A stretch of 11,915 nt of DNA from Bacillota bacterium (GCA_017621195.1 JAGATO010000181.1:1-11915), one strand, 5' to 3'. Shown: positions 1 to 6,221, numbered from the stretch's first letter. Notes: generated by a model not told the origin, from the letters alone. Program-made: numbers and translations.

Positions 1-165
1 GCCGGTGCGTTCATTCAGGGATCTTCCATCGAACTGTCTGCCGATGCGCCCATCCGTCCCCCCTATAACGTCTACTTCCAGGGTGGCCTGACGTATGAAC
101 ACTCCAAGTTCGGCGTCATCAAGGCACTGCAGGCGCTGTACGATAAAGAACTGATCACGCTGTAG
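1..165 (+). CDS. 3' end of a methionine gamma-lyase family / aluminium-resistance-like protein (partial)
   Basis: An open frame enters from the left edge in frame 1 and ends at TAG 163–165, giving 54 C-terminal residues. They include the segments QGSSIELSADAPIRPPY and VYFQGGLTYEH. I recognise these as the conserved C-terminus of the Met_gamma_lyase family (B. subtilis YnbB, often annotated 'aluminium resistance protein'). These are fold-type I PLP enzymes of roughly 400 residues that resemble cystathionine/methionine lyases, and their real substrate is poorly defined. The PLP lysine and most of the protein lie outside the window, so the call rests on the tail alone. There is no terminator between this stop and the next gene 57 nt downstream, so it is probably cotranscribed with the membrane protein and ndpA genes. 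Confidence 0.72.
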   Translation, partial: AGAFIQGSSIELSADAPIRPPYNVYFQGGLTYEHSKFGVIKALQALYDKELITL

Positions 166-198
166 AGCATAGGGGAAAAGGGAATCTGCGGCGTCGGT

Positions 199-222
199 GA
201 GAAGGGAGAGAAGGGAGAGAGA
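199..222 (+). promoter_or_regulatory. Duplicated ribosome binding site of the TVP38 gene
   Basis: The 9-mer GAGAAGGGA occurs twice in tandem (199–207 and 208–216), followed by GAGAGA up to the ATG at 223. Each copy contains an AAGGGAG Shine-Dalgarno-like core. The second copy has the usual spacing of about 5–6 nt to the start, and the first is about 9 nt further upstream. The second core is probably the working site. The first may be a slippage duplication or a standby site, which is inference. Confidence 0.55.
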
Positions 223-969
223 ATGAGAAAAGACAGTGAACTTTACGAGAATGGACCGTGGTATCGAAGGTGGAAGATCGCCGTTTCTTTAGTGAAGCTG
301 GCGATCTTTCTCCTGATCTGCATCGGCATTCCATGGATTGTGCTCCTGTACCATCCTGACATCATCGATCATTTTCGGAGTCTGGAGGAACTGAACTCAT
401 TTTTGGAGCAGTATAAAACCGCGGGTATTTTCGTCTATTTGATACTACAGGTAATCCAGATTCTGATCCCGGTGATTCCGGGGCAGGCGCTGCAGCTTGC
501 GGCAGGCTATCTGTATCACTTTCTGCCCGGTCTGGTGCTGTCTCTTTTAGGCATCGGCATGGGAACGGCAGTTTCCTTTTCTCTGGCCCGTTTTCTTGGA
601 CACGACGCCATGGTCCTGATCTTCGGTCGGGAGAAAATGCAGCACTATGTCCGCACATTAAACAGTAAACGAGCCTATCAAATCATTTTTTTACTGTATA
701 TTATGCCCGGATTTCCTAAGGATTTCATCTGCTTTGCCGCAGGTATTTCCGAGATCCGTCTTGTGCCGTTTCTCGTCCTTTCTCTGGTGGGCCGGACGCC
801 GGCTTTGATGCTTTCACTCGTCATCGGAAATATGACACGGGCCGGTTCTTACAGTGGTGCCATCATCATCTGCATCGTGGCGGTAATGTTGTTTCTGCTG
901 TTTCTGTGGAAGCGGCATGCAATCATGGCACTGTTCGATGACGCCTATGAAAAATATATGAGGAAATAA
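223..969 (+). CDS. TVP38/TMEM64 family (VTT/SNARE-associated domain) membrane protein
   Basis: This 248-residue polytopic inner-membrane protein has a basic N-terminus, a first membrane segment at about 24–43, and further hydrophobic segments at about 68–83, 97–120, 152–162, 180–202 and 210–228. The VTT (DedA/TVP38) signature is visible. PVIPGQALQLAAGYLYHF (83–100) is the re-entrant proline/glycine stretch. It is followed by GTAVSFSLARFLG (114–126) and MPGFPKDFICFAAG (161–174). Relatives are thought to move lipids or lipid-linked carriers across membranes (DedA/TMEM41B superfamily); the substrate here is unknown. The start is fixed by the AAGGGAG site just upstream. The stop lies 3 nt before ndpA, whose Shine-Dalgarno is inside this gene's last codons, so the two are translationally linked. 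The family is confident and the function is not. Confidence 0.87.
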   Translation: MRKDSELYENGPWYRRWKIAVSLVKLAIFLLICIGIPWIVLLYHPDIIDHFRSLEELNSFLEQYKTAGIFVYLILQVIQILIPVIPGQALQLAAGYLYHFLPGLVLSLLGIGMGTAVSFSLARFLGHDAMVLIFGREKMQHYVRTLNSKRAYQIIFLLYIMPGFPKDFICFAAGISEIRLVPFLVLSLVGRTPALMLSLVIGNMTRAGSYSGAIIICIVAVMLFLLFLWKRHAIMALFDDAYEKYMRK

Positions 970-972
970 CCA

Positions 973-1980
973 ATGGATATTATCATCAAACGAGCCGTAC
1001 TACATATTCTGGATTTTCAGTCCAATATGACGGTGACCTCCAACCAGTGGCTGGATCTGTCGGATCCGGTCGTGTTGGAATTCGTATCGAAACATGCGGC
1101 CAATTCCATGAGCGATGTCGGCCGTCACCGTGGAACCTTTCAGGAAAACAGCCGTTTTTCCCAGATGCTTCGCCAGTACCTGAGCGGAGCCATGGATCTT
1201 CTGACTCTGTCTTCCCATGTGGCAACCATGATCTACGATCAGATCGTTCAGTCGGACAGTCTGGATTCGACGGATATGATGATGTTGGAGCTAGAGCGGG
1301 GAGAGGAACAGTATCTGGGGCTTCTCTGTTTTCAAAATAAAATGGGATATACTCACCAGGTGTTCTCCGGAGAGGATGGAGTTCGCAATGAAATCATGCG
1401 TCACTATTCCATTTTGCCCAATCCTAACCAGAAGCTGAGCTCCTACGCTTTCGTTCGACTGTCGGATCTGACGGTTACCTTTTCCGATAAAAAGCGTACG
1501 ATCAACGGAGAACAGGTGTTTGCTCTTCCGGAGAAGGTTCTCCAATGTACGTGGCAGCATTCCTCCCGTGAAACCGTAAAGATGGTCAACAAGATCGCAA
1601 CCAAGGTGGCCGAAGAACACGGTTCCAACAGCACGATTGCCGTTTCCCGATCCAAGTCTTTTATCGCACAGAATGCGGAGACCTCGGACGTGTTGTCACC
1701 TGTGGACATGGGAAGGGAAGTCTTTGCCGAATCTTCCGTGATGCAGAATGAATTTCGCATCCAACTTCAGGAAGCCGGTCTGGACAAGCCGGTTCACGTG
1801 GATCGACCCTATGCGCAGAAAACCGGAAGAAACCACAAGATCAAAACCGATACCGGAATCGAAATCACCATTCCCGTGGACTATTTCAACAATGAGCACT
1901 ATGTGGAATTCATCAACAATCCCGACGGAACGTTATCCATCGCTCTGAAGAACATCGTCAAGATCACCAATCGGCAGTAG
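973..1980 (+). CDS. ndpA: 37-kDa nucleoid-associated protein, NdpA/YejK family
   Basis: The 335-residue soluble protein matches the usual length of the NdpA (PF04245) family. It begins with the typical MDIIIKRAVLHILDF segment (residues 1–15). It carries the SRFSQMLRQYLSG stretch (about 60–72) and a mid-protein ExxY/KMGYTHQV beta region, and ends in a 'GIEITIPVDYFNNEHYVEF' type strand and the NPDGTLSIALKNI tail seen in family members. E. coli YejK is a nucleoid-bound protein. Firmicute and phage homologues exist, but their precise role is not settled. The start at 973 follows the upstream TAA by 3 nt and uses AGGAAA (961–966), which lies in the previous gene. This implies operon structure and coupled translation. 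Transcription appears to end at the hairpin near 2070–2122. Its position directly upstream of an SOS gene may be chance. Confidence 0.85.
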   Translation: MDIIIKRAVLHILDFQSNMTVTSNQWLDLSDPVVLEFVSKHAANSMSDVGRHRGTFQENSRFSQMLRQYLSGAMDLLTLSSHVATMIYDQIVQSDSLDSTDMMMLELERGEEQYLGLLCFQNKMGYTHQVFSGEDGVRNEIMRHYSILPNPNQKLSSYAFVRLSDLTVTFSDKKRTINGEQVFALPEKVLQCTWQHSSRETVKMVNKIATKVAEEHGSNSTIAVSRSKSFIAQNAETSDVLSPVDMGREVFAESSVMQNEFRIQLQEAGLDKPVHVDRPYAQKTGRNHKIKTDTGIEITIPVDYFNNEHYVEFINNPDGTLSIALKNIVKITNRQ

Positions 1981-2069
1981 TTTGAGAGGCAATAAACATC
2001 CGTCATCCGGACGAATTCAACCGTGTTGTTGAGATCTTTCTGGACAAAAAAAATAGAGTAAAAACGACG

Positions 2070-2122
2070 ATAAAACGTTTGTATTTCGGCGATCACGCCA
2101 AAAGAACAAACGTTTTGTTTTT
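2070..2122 (+). terminator. Long hairpin terminator of the ynbB-like/TVP38/ndpA run
   Basis: A perfect 11-bp inverted repeat, AAAACGTTTGT (2072–2082) with ACAAACGTTTT (2106–2116), encloses a second stem GGCG (2088–2091) with CGCC (2096–2099) and an ATCA loop. The arms are joined by a short T-A paired section with small mismatches. A GTTTTT tract (2117–2122) follows. This fits a Rho-independent terminator located 90 nt after the ndpA stop. The 3' arm overlaps the first LexA-like box (2104–2115). Confidence 0.7.
2104..2115 (+). promoter_or_regulatory. LexA-like box 1 (imperfect, overlaps terminator arm)
   Basis: GAACAAACGTTT differs by one base from GAAC-N4-GTTC, the core of the Gram-positive LexA operator. 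It lies in the 3' arm of the upstream terminator, so its likeness may be a by-product of that stem. It is the weakest of the four candidates and lies about 30 nt upstream of the -35. Confidence 0.3.
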
Positions 2123-2126
2123 ATGC

Positions 2127-2138
2127 GAACAAATGTTT
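2127..2138 (+). promoter_or_regulatory. LexA-like box 2 (one mismatch)
   Basis: CGAACAAATGTTTA (2126–2139) contains GAAC-AAAT-GTTT, one base from the palindromic consensus and keeping the flanking C and A/T preference of the B. subtilis-type SOS box. It sits just upstream of the predicted -35 element, where it could add cooperative LexA binding. Confidence 0.55.
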
Positions 2139-2146
2139 ATTTCCTC

Positions 2147-2175
2147 TTTACAACGAACAAAGGTTCTGCTATTAT
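2147..2175 (+). promoter_or_regulatory. Sigma-A promoter of the LysM/YneA-like gene
   Basis: TTTACA (2147–2152) and TATTAT (2170–2175) are spaced by 17 nt and each matches the housekeeping consensus at 5 of 6 positions. A TG at 2167–2168 gives an extended -10. The expected start of transcription is near 2182. The spacer contains a perfect LexA box, so repression by steric block of RNA polymerase is expected. Confidence 0.72.
2155..2166 (+). promoter_or_regulatory. LexA (SOS) box 3, perfect palindrome in the promoter spacer
   Basis: CGAACAAAGGTTCT (2154–2167) contains exact GAAC-N4-GTTC arms and lies between the -35 and -10 elements. This is the classic position for LexA repression. The flanking C on the left also fits the CGAACRNRYGTTYG consensus known from Bacillus. 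Confidence 0.78.
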
Positions 2176-2193
2176 ATAGTTACAAAGCAAAGA

Positions 2194-2205
2194 GAACATA
2201 TGTTC
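2194..2205 (+). promoter_or_regulatory. LexA (SOS) box 4, perfect palindrome downstream of the transcription start
   Basis: GAACATATGTTC is a fully symmetric 12-mer and the best match in the window to the Gram-positive LexA operator. It lies about 12 nt downstream of the expected transcription start and 8 nt before the Shine-Dalgarno. A second LexA dimer here would block elongation or loop with box 3. An ATG inside the box (2200–2202) is in frame with the gene but lacks a ribosome binding site. Confidence 0.8.
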
Positions 2206-2212
2206 CGAAAAC

Positions 2213-2220
2213 AGGAGGGG
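2213..2220 (+). promoter_or_regulatory. Ribosome binding site that decides the LysM gene start
   Basis: AGGAGGGG ends 6 nt before the ATG at 2227. The alternative in-frame ATG at 2200 lies upstream of this site and inside a LexA box, so 2227 is the preferred start. Confidence 0.85.
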
Positions 2221-2226
2221 AGAACA

Positions 2227-2538
2227 ATGACATTCCAAGGTAAAAAATATCGAATTAAAAATAGATTCCGTTTTATTACTTTCATGGCTCTGATGGTCGT
2301 CATCACCGTTTTCACCTTCGGTTCCATGTTCGGCTTGAACGAATCCGACAGTTTATCTACACCGGCATATATCGAAGTCAAAGTTCAGCCCGGAGATACT
2401 CTTTGGGACATCGCCGATGCCTACGGTCCTGATGACGTGGATGTACGTCGTGTTATCTACGAGATTTGCCGGATCAATCATGTGACTGCAGATACCATCG
2501 TTCCCGGCCAACAGATCCTGGTACCGGAATATTTCTAA
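2227..2538 (+). CDS. LysM-domain membrane protein, YneA-like SOS cell-division inhibitor
   Basis: The 103-residue protein has a strongly basic N-terminus (residues 6–15), one membrane segment at about 16–37, and a short acidic/serine linker. A single LysM domain from about 48 to the end holds VKVQPGDTLWDIADAY (51–66), RRVIYEICRIN (74–84) and IVPGQQILVP (91–100). The predicted topology is N-in with LysM outside on the peptidoglycan. Size, layout and SOS control match B. subtilis YneA, which delays septation during DNA damage, although YneA normally sits next to lexA and here the neighbour is ndpA. Control is by LexA through the boxes at 2155–2166 and 2194–2205 and possibly two more upstream. 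The gene is monocistronic, with its own promoter and terminator. The LysM and anchor call is firm; the division-inhibitor role is inferred from architecture plus regulation. I leave the symbol blank because orthology to yneA is not proven. Confidence 0.82.
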   Translation: MTFQGKKYRIKNRFRFITFMALMVVITVFTFGSMFGLNESDSLSTPAYIEVKVQPGDTLWDIADAYGPDDVDVRRVIYEICRINHVTADTIVPGQQILVPEYF

Positions 2539-2581
2539 CATCTTTTCAGCTAATATCTTCATCATCATAAACTACCCGTGT

Positions 2582-2639
2582 TAAAACAGCTGGTCACATT
2601 TTCATTCCATGAAAATCTGCTGGCTGTTTTACTTTTTTT
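2582..2639 (+). terminator. Intrinsic terminator of the YneA-like gene
   Basis: TAAAACAGC (2582–2590) pairs perfectly with GCTGTTTTA (2623–2631), with an inner stem ATTTTC (2598–2603) and GAAAAT (2611–2616). Seven T residues follow (2633–2639). It lies 43 nt after the stop codon. Confidence 0.85.
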
Positions 2640-3136
2640 GCAGCAAACCCAAAATCGCCGATTTCAGCAACGTATATGAAAGACTTACATATCGATGAGA
2701 TCAAAAAAAGTCGCTTAAATCGAAAAATAGAGCCTCGGTTTTTCAATGCATTGAAATTTCAACGTTTTCGGCCGAAGTCAAATTCTGATAATAAGAAAAA
2801 CGAAAAAACGCGTCCAATGGCGGGATTTTAGAAGTCATAAGAATACGAAACAGACCGTAGATAGTCGGAATCAACGGAACAGCCGTAAAGGAAGTCGTGA
2901 AACAAAGAAAATCAAGCTTCAAAAGAAAAAGAAAATCGATGCAAATTACGAATGAAATCAGATCAAAGAAAACCATAAGGAAACTAATATAGAAAACTAA
3001 TATAGAAAACTTACATGACATGATATGAAAAGAAAATCAAATCGCTATAAGAATCTATGAGAAACAGATCAGATAAAGGCTGGACCGAATGCAGTGCAAA
3101 AGCAGGACGAAACGTAGTTTTGGCCGTTCTGTGTTC
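2640..3136. other. A-rich intergenic stretch without a convincing gene
   Basis: About 500 bases are purine-rich on the + strand and clearly richer in A than the neighbouring genes. I see no ORF with a ribosome binding site and no known motif. Small palindromes occur: TTGAAATTTCAA near 2749–2760, TTCGGCCGAA near 2767–2776, and AAATC/GATTT at 2652–2664. A 92-codon minus-strand ORF here is hydrophobic, but that is expected from base composition and it has no Shine-Dalgarno. The stretch could encode an untranslated RNA that ends at the 3137–3182 terminator, or be a decayed gene. Confidence 0.5.
2981..3005 (+). repeat. Short tandem repeat, unit about 13 bp
   Basis: The unit (A)AAACTAATATAG occurs at 2981–2992 and 2993–3005. 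A partial third copy, AAAACTTA, follows. It lies inside the A-rich gap and has no evident function. Confidence 0.6.
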
Positions 3137-3182
3137 ATAACTATTCCCAAAACTATGATTTTAGGAATAGTTATATTTTTTT
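3137..3182 (+). terminator. Intrinsic terminator with no upstream gene in sight
   Basis: ATAACTATTCC (3137–3147) and GGAATAGTTAT (3164–3174) form a perfect 11-bp stem. A run of seven T residues follows at 3176–3182. The T-run is only on the + strand side, so it stops rightward transcription. The last annotated + strand gene already ends in its own terminator at 2639. This one therefore either catches readthrough, insulates the convergent minus-strand operon, or marks the end of an unannotated RNA. Confidence 0.75.
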
Positions 3183-3241
3183 CCAACCTCCCTTCTCCAA
3201 ATACCATCCGAATAGTAAATCGATATCTGAAATGCTTTTTC

Positions 3242-3263
3242 GATCATAATAAGATCATAATAA
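3242..3263 (+). repeat. Perfect 11-bp tandem direct repeat
   Basis: GATCATAATAA occurs twice without a gap (3242–3252 and 3253–3263). It is framed by a wider inverted repeat, TTTTTCGATC (3236–3245) against GATCG plus AAAAA (3267–3277, one unpaired base). It lies between two terminators and has no recognised function. Confidence 0.6.
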
Positions 3264-3281
3264 TTCGATCGTAAAAATTGG

Positions 3282-3309
3282 AAAACCCACAGAGATATCT
3301 GTGGGTTTT
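3282..3309 (-). terminator. Terminator of the ruvX–HAD–deacylase operon (probably bidirectional)
   Basis: AAAACCCACAGA (3282–3293) pairs fully with TCTGTGGGTTTT (3298–3309) around a 4-nt loop. It lies 8 nt past the stop codon of the minus-strand deacylase gene. T residues follow the stem on the minus strand (TTTTCCAATTTTT) and also on the + strand, so it may work both ways. Confidence 0.83.
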
Positions 3310-3317
3310 TAGCAATA

Positions 3318-4886
3318 TTATTTTCCTTTTCTCAAAACCTTTCCGGCTCGAGCTCCCGTATGAACGCCGTTCAGAGCCGTCAGCTGACCGTTGACGTAGA
3401 CCCGTAAAATTCCTTCACAAGGCCGCTTCGGATCGTTAAACGTAGGAGTATCCTGAATCGTGTCAAAGTCGAACAACACCAGATCGGCCCACATGCCTTC
3501 TTTGATCTGTCCACGGTCCTGCAGTCCCAAGCGGGATGCCGGAAGACCCGTAATCTTGAAAATGGCCGTTTCCAGCGGGAACAGCTTGCGGTCACGACAA
3601 TAATGAGCGATGACACGAGGAAATGTTCCGTACCAACGGGGATGCGGCTGACCGGGATAGTCCAGGGATACGGAATTTCCATCGGAACCGGGCATGACGT
3701 AGGGCTGCTGCATGATGTATTCGATATCATCTTCGCACATGCCGTAGTTGACTTCGTTGCATCTCCCCTTCTCTTCATGCACCAGATCGAAACAGGCGTC
3801 CGCCGGATCCACACCGCGAATCTCTGCGATCTCCTGAATGGATTTTCCCACGTACTTCTGGTTCTGGTCGCTGGCAGCATAGGCCAGATAAATATCTCCC
3901 CAGCGTCCCACGTGGCTGGCGTTGGATTCGTCCCGCAGTTTAGCTCTGGTCTCCGGATCTTCCAAACGCTTCAACAAGGCTTCCATACCGCCATCAAAGG
4001 CCCACTGCGGAATGTTGCTGTCCATGGTAGTGGCAGAAGCTTCGTAAGGATATTGGTCGGTTTTCACGTCCAATCCCTCTTCCCTGGCCCGTTGGATCAT
4101 GGGGATGGTGATTTTACTCTTACCCCAGTTCTTCTTGTTTACGATTTTGTGATGACAGACCTGAAGCGGCGCTCCCGACCGGCGGCAGACTTCAATGGCT
4201 TCTTCCAGGGATTCCACGACGTGATCCCCTTCATTTCTCATATGAGTCTCATAAAATGCGCCGTAGGGAACCAGTTCCTTGCAGAGCTCCGCCATCTCCT
4301 CCACATCGGAATAACAGCCCGGCGGATAGATGAGGCCGCTGGACATGCAGAACGCACCGTCCTCCAATGCCTGACGCAGCGCACCCTTCATGACTTCCAT
4401 CTCTTCCGGAGTGGGTTTTCGGGCTTCGAATCCCATAGCATAAATTCGAAGAGAGCCATGACCGACAGCCGTACCGAAATTGACGCTGGGACGTTTCGTT
4501 TCCAGATCATCCAAGTACTCTCCTACCGTTTCCCAGTTGTAGGGAAGATCTCCCACGTAGTCCTTCAACTGCTTTTTCTTTTCCGGATCGCGGCTGACGG
4601 GAGCCACAGACAGCCCGCAGTCGCCACCGATTTCCGTAGTGATTCCCTGCAGAATCCGGCTTTCCGCCTGAGGATAGCTGGGCAGAGTCACATCGCTGTG
4701 AGCGTGGATATCAATGAATCCGGGGGCAAGGTACTTGTCACCGCCGTCCACCACTTCCCTGCCCTCAAAATCCTGAAAGCTTCCCACCTTGCAGATACGT
4801 CCATCTTTAACAGCGACGCTTCCGCGAAACCAGGGAGCCGAAGTTCCGTCCAGGATTCTTACGTTTTTAATGATTAGATCGTACAT
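3318..4886 (-). CDS. N-acyl-D-amino-acid deacylase (D-aminoacylase family amidohydrolase)
   Basis: The 522-residue cytoplasmic metal-dependent amidohydrolase fits the length of D-aminoacylases (EC 3.5.1.81), which free D-amino acids from N-acyl forms. It opens with the amidohydrolase beta-sandwich strand MYDLIIKNVRILDG and has KYLAPGFIDIHAHSD (51–65) with His61/His63. GGDCG (87–91) holds Cys90, the bridging metal ligand typical of this family in place of a carboxylated lysine. ETHMRNE (213–219, His215), CHHK (244–247, His245) and MPGSDG (398–403, catalytic Asp402) follow. The C-terminal sandwich contains GQIKEGMWADLVLFD (459–473). The start has AAGGAG at proper spacing, 27 nt after the HAD gene stop. 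It is the last gene of the operon. Related imidases and dihydropyrimidinase-like enzymes lack the Cys, so the D-acylase subfamily is favoured; the exact substrate is unknown. Confidence 0.86.
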   Translation of the reverse strand: MYDLIIKNVRILDGTSAPWFRGSVAVKDGRICKVGSFQDFEGREVVDGGDKYLAPGFIDIHAHSDVTLPSYPQAESRILQGITTEIGGDCGLSVAPVSRDPEKKKQLKDYVGDLPYNWETVGEYLDDLETKRPSVNFGTAVGHGSLRIYAMGFEARKPTPEEMEVMKGALRQALEDGAFCMSSGLIYPPGCYSDVEEMAELCKELVPYGAFYETHMRNEGDHVVESLEEAIEVCRRSGAPLQVCHHKIVNKKNWGKSKITIPMIQRAREEGLDVKTDQYPYEASATTMDSNIPQWAFDGGMEALLKRLEDPETRAKLRDESNASHVGRWGDIYLAYAASDQNQKYVGKSIQEIAEIRGVDPADACFDLVHEEKGRCNEVNYGMCEDDIEYIMQQPYVMPGSDGNSVSLDYPGQPHPRWYGTFPRVIAHYCRDRKLFPLETAIFKITGLPASRLGLQDRGQIKEGMWADLVLFDFDTIQDTPTFNDPKRPCEGILRVYVNGQLTALNGVHTGARAGKVLRKGK

Positions 4887-4913
4887 GGAACACTCCTTTA
4901 CATTTTTTTGTCT

Positions 4914-5570
4914 TTACACTTTTTGTTTTAGATATTCCATGACGTCAAACAACGACGGTAGGATCACACAGCTCAAACGTTCCATTTCTTCCGTAGGAGG
5001 AACCAGATCCGGTACCATAATGGCCGATAGACCGGCTCGACTGGCAGAGCGAATTCCGTTGTAGGAATCTTCGATGGCGAACGAACTCTGTGGTACGATC
5101 CCCAGCCCATCGCAGGCCATCAGGTAAATATCCGGCTCCGGCTTGCTCTTCTTCAACATATCACCGCAGGTCACGTGATCGAAGAAGTCGATCACACCCA
5201 TCATGGTCAATTCCCTCCGTACGGTATCTTCCTGGGTGGAAGATGCCAGACCGATGAGAAAATCATTGGCTTTCAGGAACTTCAGAAGTTCCTTTACCCC
5301 GGGTTTAAACTTTAATTTTCCGGAATCCACCGCCTTCCAGTAGGCAGTACGCATGACGCTTTTCAAGCCTTCATAATCCAGATCGGCCCCGTACGTTTCC
5401 AAAAACAATTCCCTTGTGACGACGGCATTGATTCCGAGGCACCGTTTCGCCAACGGTTCGATGCCCGATAGGCCCCACTCTTCAGCTGCCTGTTTCCAGC
5501 TTTCCAGAACCAGAATTTCCGAATCCAGAATTACGCCGTCCATATCGAAAATAACGGCGCGCTTATTCAT
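4914..5570 (-). CDS. HAD-superfamily phosphatase, beta-phosphoglucomutase-like (subfamily IA)
   Basis: The 218-residue cytoplasmic hydrolase carries all four HAD motifs. Motif I is FDMDGVILDS (8–17), with nucleophile Asp9 and acid/base Asp11. Motif II is ASST (109–112). Motif III is KKSKPEPD (140–147), with Lys143. Motif IV is IEDSYNG (166–172), with Glu167/Asp168. An alpha-helical cap lies at about 18–85. This set is shared by sugar phosphatases, phosphoglycolate phosphatase-like proteins and beta-phosphoglucomutases, and the substrate cannot be read from sequence. Its ATG overlaps the ruvX stop by 8 nt (ATGAATAA) and uses GGGAGG at 5579–5584 inside ruvX, so translation is coupled. The deacylase gene follows 27 nt later. 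Confidence 0.88.
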   Translation of the reverse strand: MNKRAVIFDMDGVILDSEILVLESWKQAAEEWGLSGIEPLAKRCLGINAVVTRELFLETYGADLDYEGLKSVMRTAYWKAVDSGKLKFKPGVKELLKFLKANDFLIGLASSTQEDTVRRELTMMGVIDFFDHVTCGDMLKKSKPEPDIYLMACDGLGIVPQSSFAIEDSYNGIRSASRAGLSAIMVPDLVPPTEEMERLSCVILPSLFDVMEYLKQKV

Positions 5571-6054
5571 GGCATTCGCCTCCCGAAGTCTCCTTATCCT
5601 CCAATTCTCTGCGGCGTCTCTCCTGGTTGTGATACCAGTCCAGATAGCTTTGCAGAATGATTACCGCAGCCTGTTTATCGATGACCTTCTTCCGGTCCTT
5701 GCGCCGAACATCGGCCTCAATGAGCACGTTTTCCGCCAGCTTTGTAGTGAACCGCTCGTCCTGAAAGACGACTTCCACATCCTTCAATCCGGATGCGCAC
5801 ATCTTGTTGTACAGAAGCGTCTTAAAATCTCTTACCTTCTGGGTTTGGATGCTGTCGCTTCCATCCAACATCCTGGGAAGTCCCATGACGACGGTAGTAC
5901 AGCCGTATTCTTTGATGAGGGCGATCACCTTGTCCGCATCCTTGCGGGCACCGATGCGTTCGATCGTGGTCACTCCCTGGGCCGTCATCAGCAGTGCGTC
6001 AGTAACTGCTACGCCGATCGTCTTATCTCCTACATCCAGCGAAATGAATCTCAT
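5563..6054 (-). CDS. ruvX: RuvX/YqgF family: putative pre-16S rRNA nuclease / Holliday junction resolvase-like
   Basis: The 163-residue RNase H-fold protein shows the three acidic sites of the family: Asp7 in ISLDVGDKTIGVAVTD (4–19), VVFQDERFTT (about 95–104), and IDKQAAVIILQSYLD (about 125–139). E. coli YqgF is implicated in 16S rRNA 5'-end maturation, and the resolvase name comes from structural similarity. The C-terminal tail past about 143 is charged (QERRRRELEDKE) and may be disordered. AAAGGA precedes the ATG. In many Firmicutes this gene follows alaS and ireB directly. Here a terminator separates it from ireB, and it leads its own operon with the HAD and deacylase genes. An AT-rich stretch around 6070–6090 could hold the promoter, but I find no convincing -35. 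Confidence 0.9.
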   Translation of the reverse strand: MRFISLDVGDKTIGVAVTDALLMTAQGVTTIERIGARKDADKVIALIKEYGCTTVVMGLPRMLDGSDSIQTQKVRDFKTLLYNKMCASGLKDVEVVFQDERFTTKLAENVLIEADVRRKDRKKVIDKQAAVIILQSYLDWYHNQERRRRELEDKETSGGECHE

Positions 6055-6168
6055 TTACGTTCCTTTCTGTTTACATAATATACTTATTGTACTATTCGTT
6101 TTCTTCATCCGTCTGATCAGTACAAAAAACGCCGTACGGATTCCGTCGATATCAATCAAACGGTATCA

Positions 6169-6214
6169 GTCAAAAAAGAAAGCGGACATAAAAACACACT
6201 GTTTCATGTCCGCT
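6169..6214 (-). terminator. Intrinsic terminator after ireB
   Basis: On the minus strand AGCGGACAT (6206–6214) pairs with ATGTCCGCT (6181–6189). The stem is followed by a T-rich run (complement of 6171–6180, CAAAAAAGAA). It begins 8 nt after the ireB stop and cuts ireB transcription off from ruvX. Confidence 0.85.
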
Positions 6215-6221
6215 GAATGCT

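Noticed and set aside
2200..2226. Upstream in-frame ATG extending the LysM protein by 9 residues
   Set aside because: It lies inside LexA box 4, has no ribosome binding site, and the AGGAGGGG at 2213–2220 clearly serves the ATG at 2227.
2743..3021. 92-codon minus-strand ORF with a hydrophobic product
   Set aside because: The complement is A-rich, so a Phe/Ile/Leu-rich reading is expected by composition. There is no Shine-Dalgarno and no recognisable family.
3057..3140. 27-codon + strand ORF ending at the orphan terminator
   Set aside because: No ribosome binding site precedes the ATG, and the stop lies in the terminator stem. It is kept only as an idea under the unannotated RNA finding.
3089..3274. 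61-codon + strand ORF
   Set aside because: It runs through the 3137–3182 terminator, has no ribosome binding site, and shows no family features.
3603..4877. 424-codon + strand ORF antisense to the D-aminoacylase gene
   Set aside because: It is a shadow of a well-supported gene with all catalytic motifs. The antisense product has no recognised motif.
5275..5293. Perfect 9-bp inverted repeat with a GAAC/GTTC core, possible LexA site
   Set aside because: The arms are 7 nt apart rather than 4, and it lies within the HAD coding sequence with no promoter nearby.
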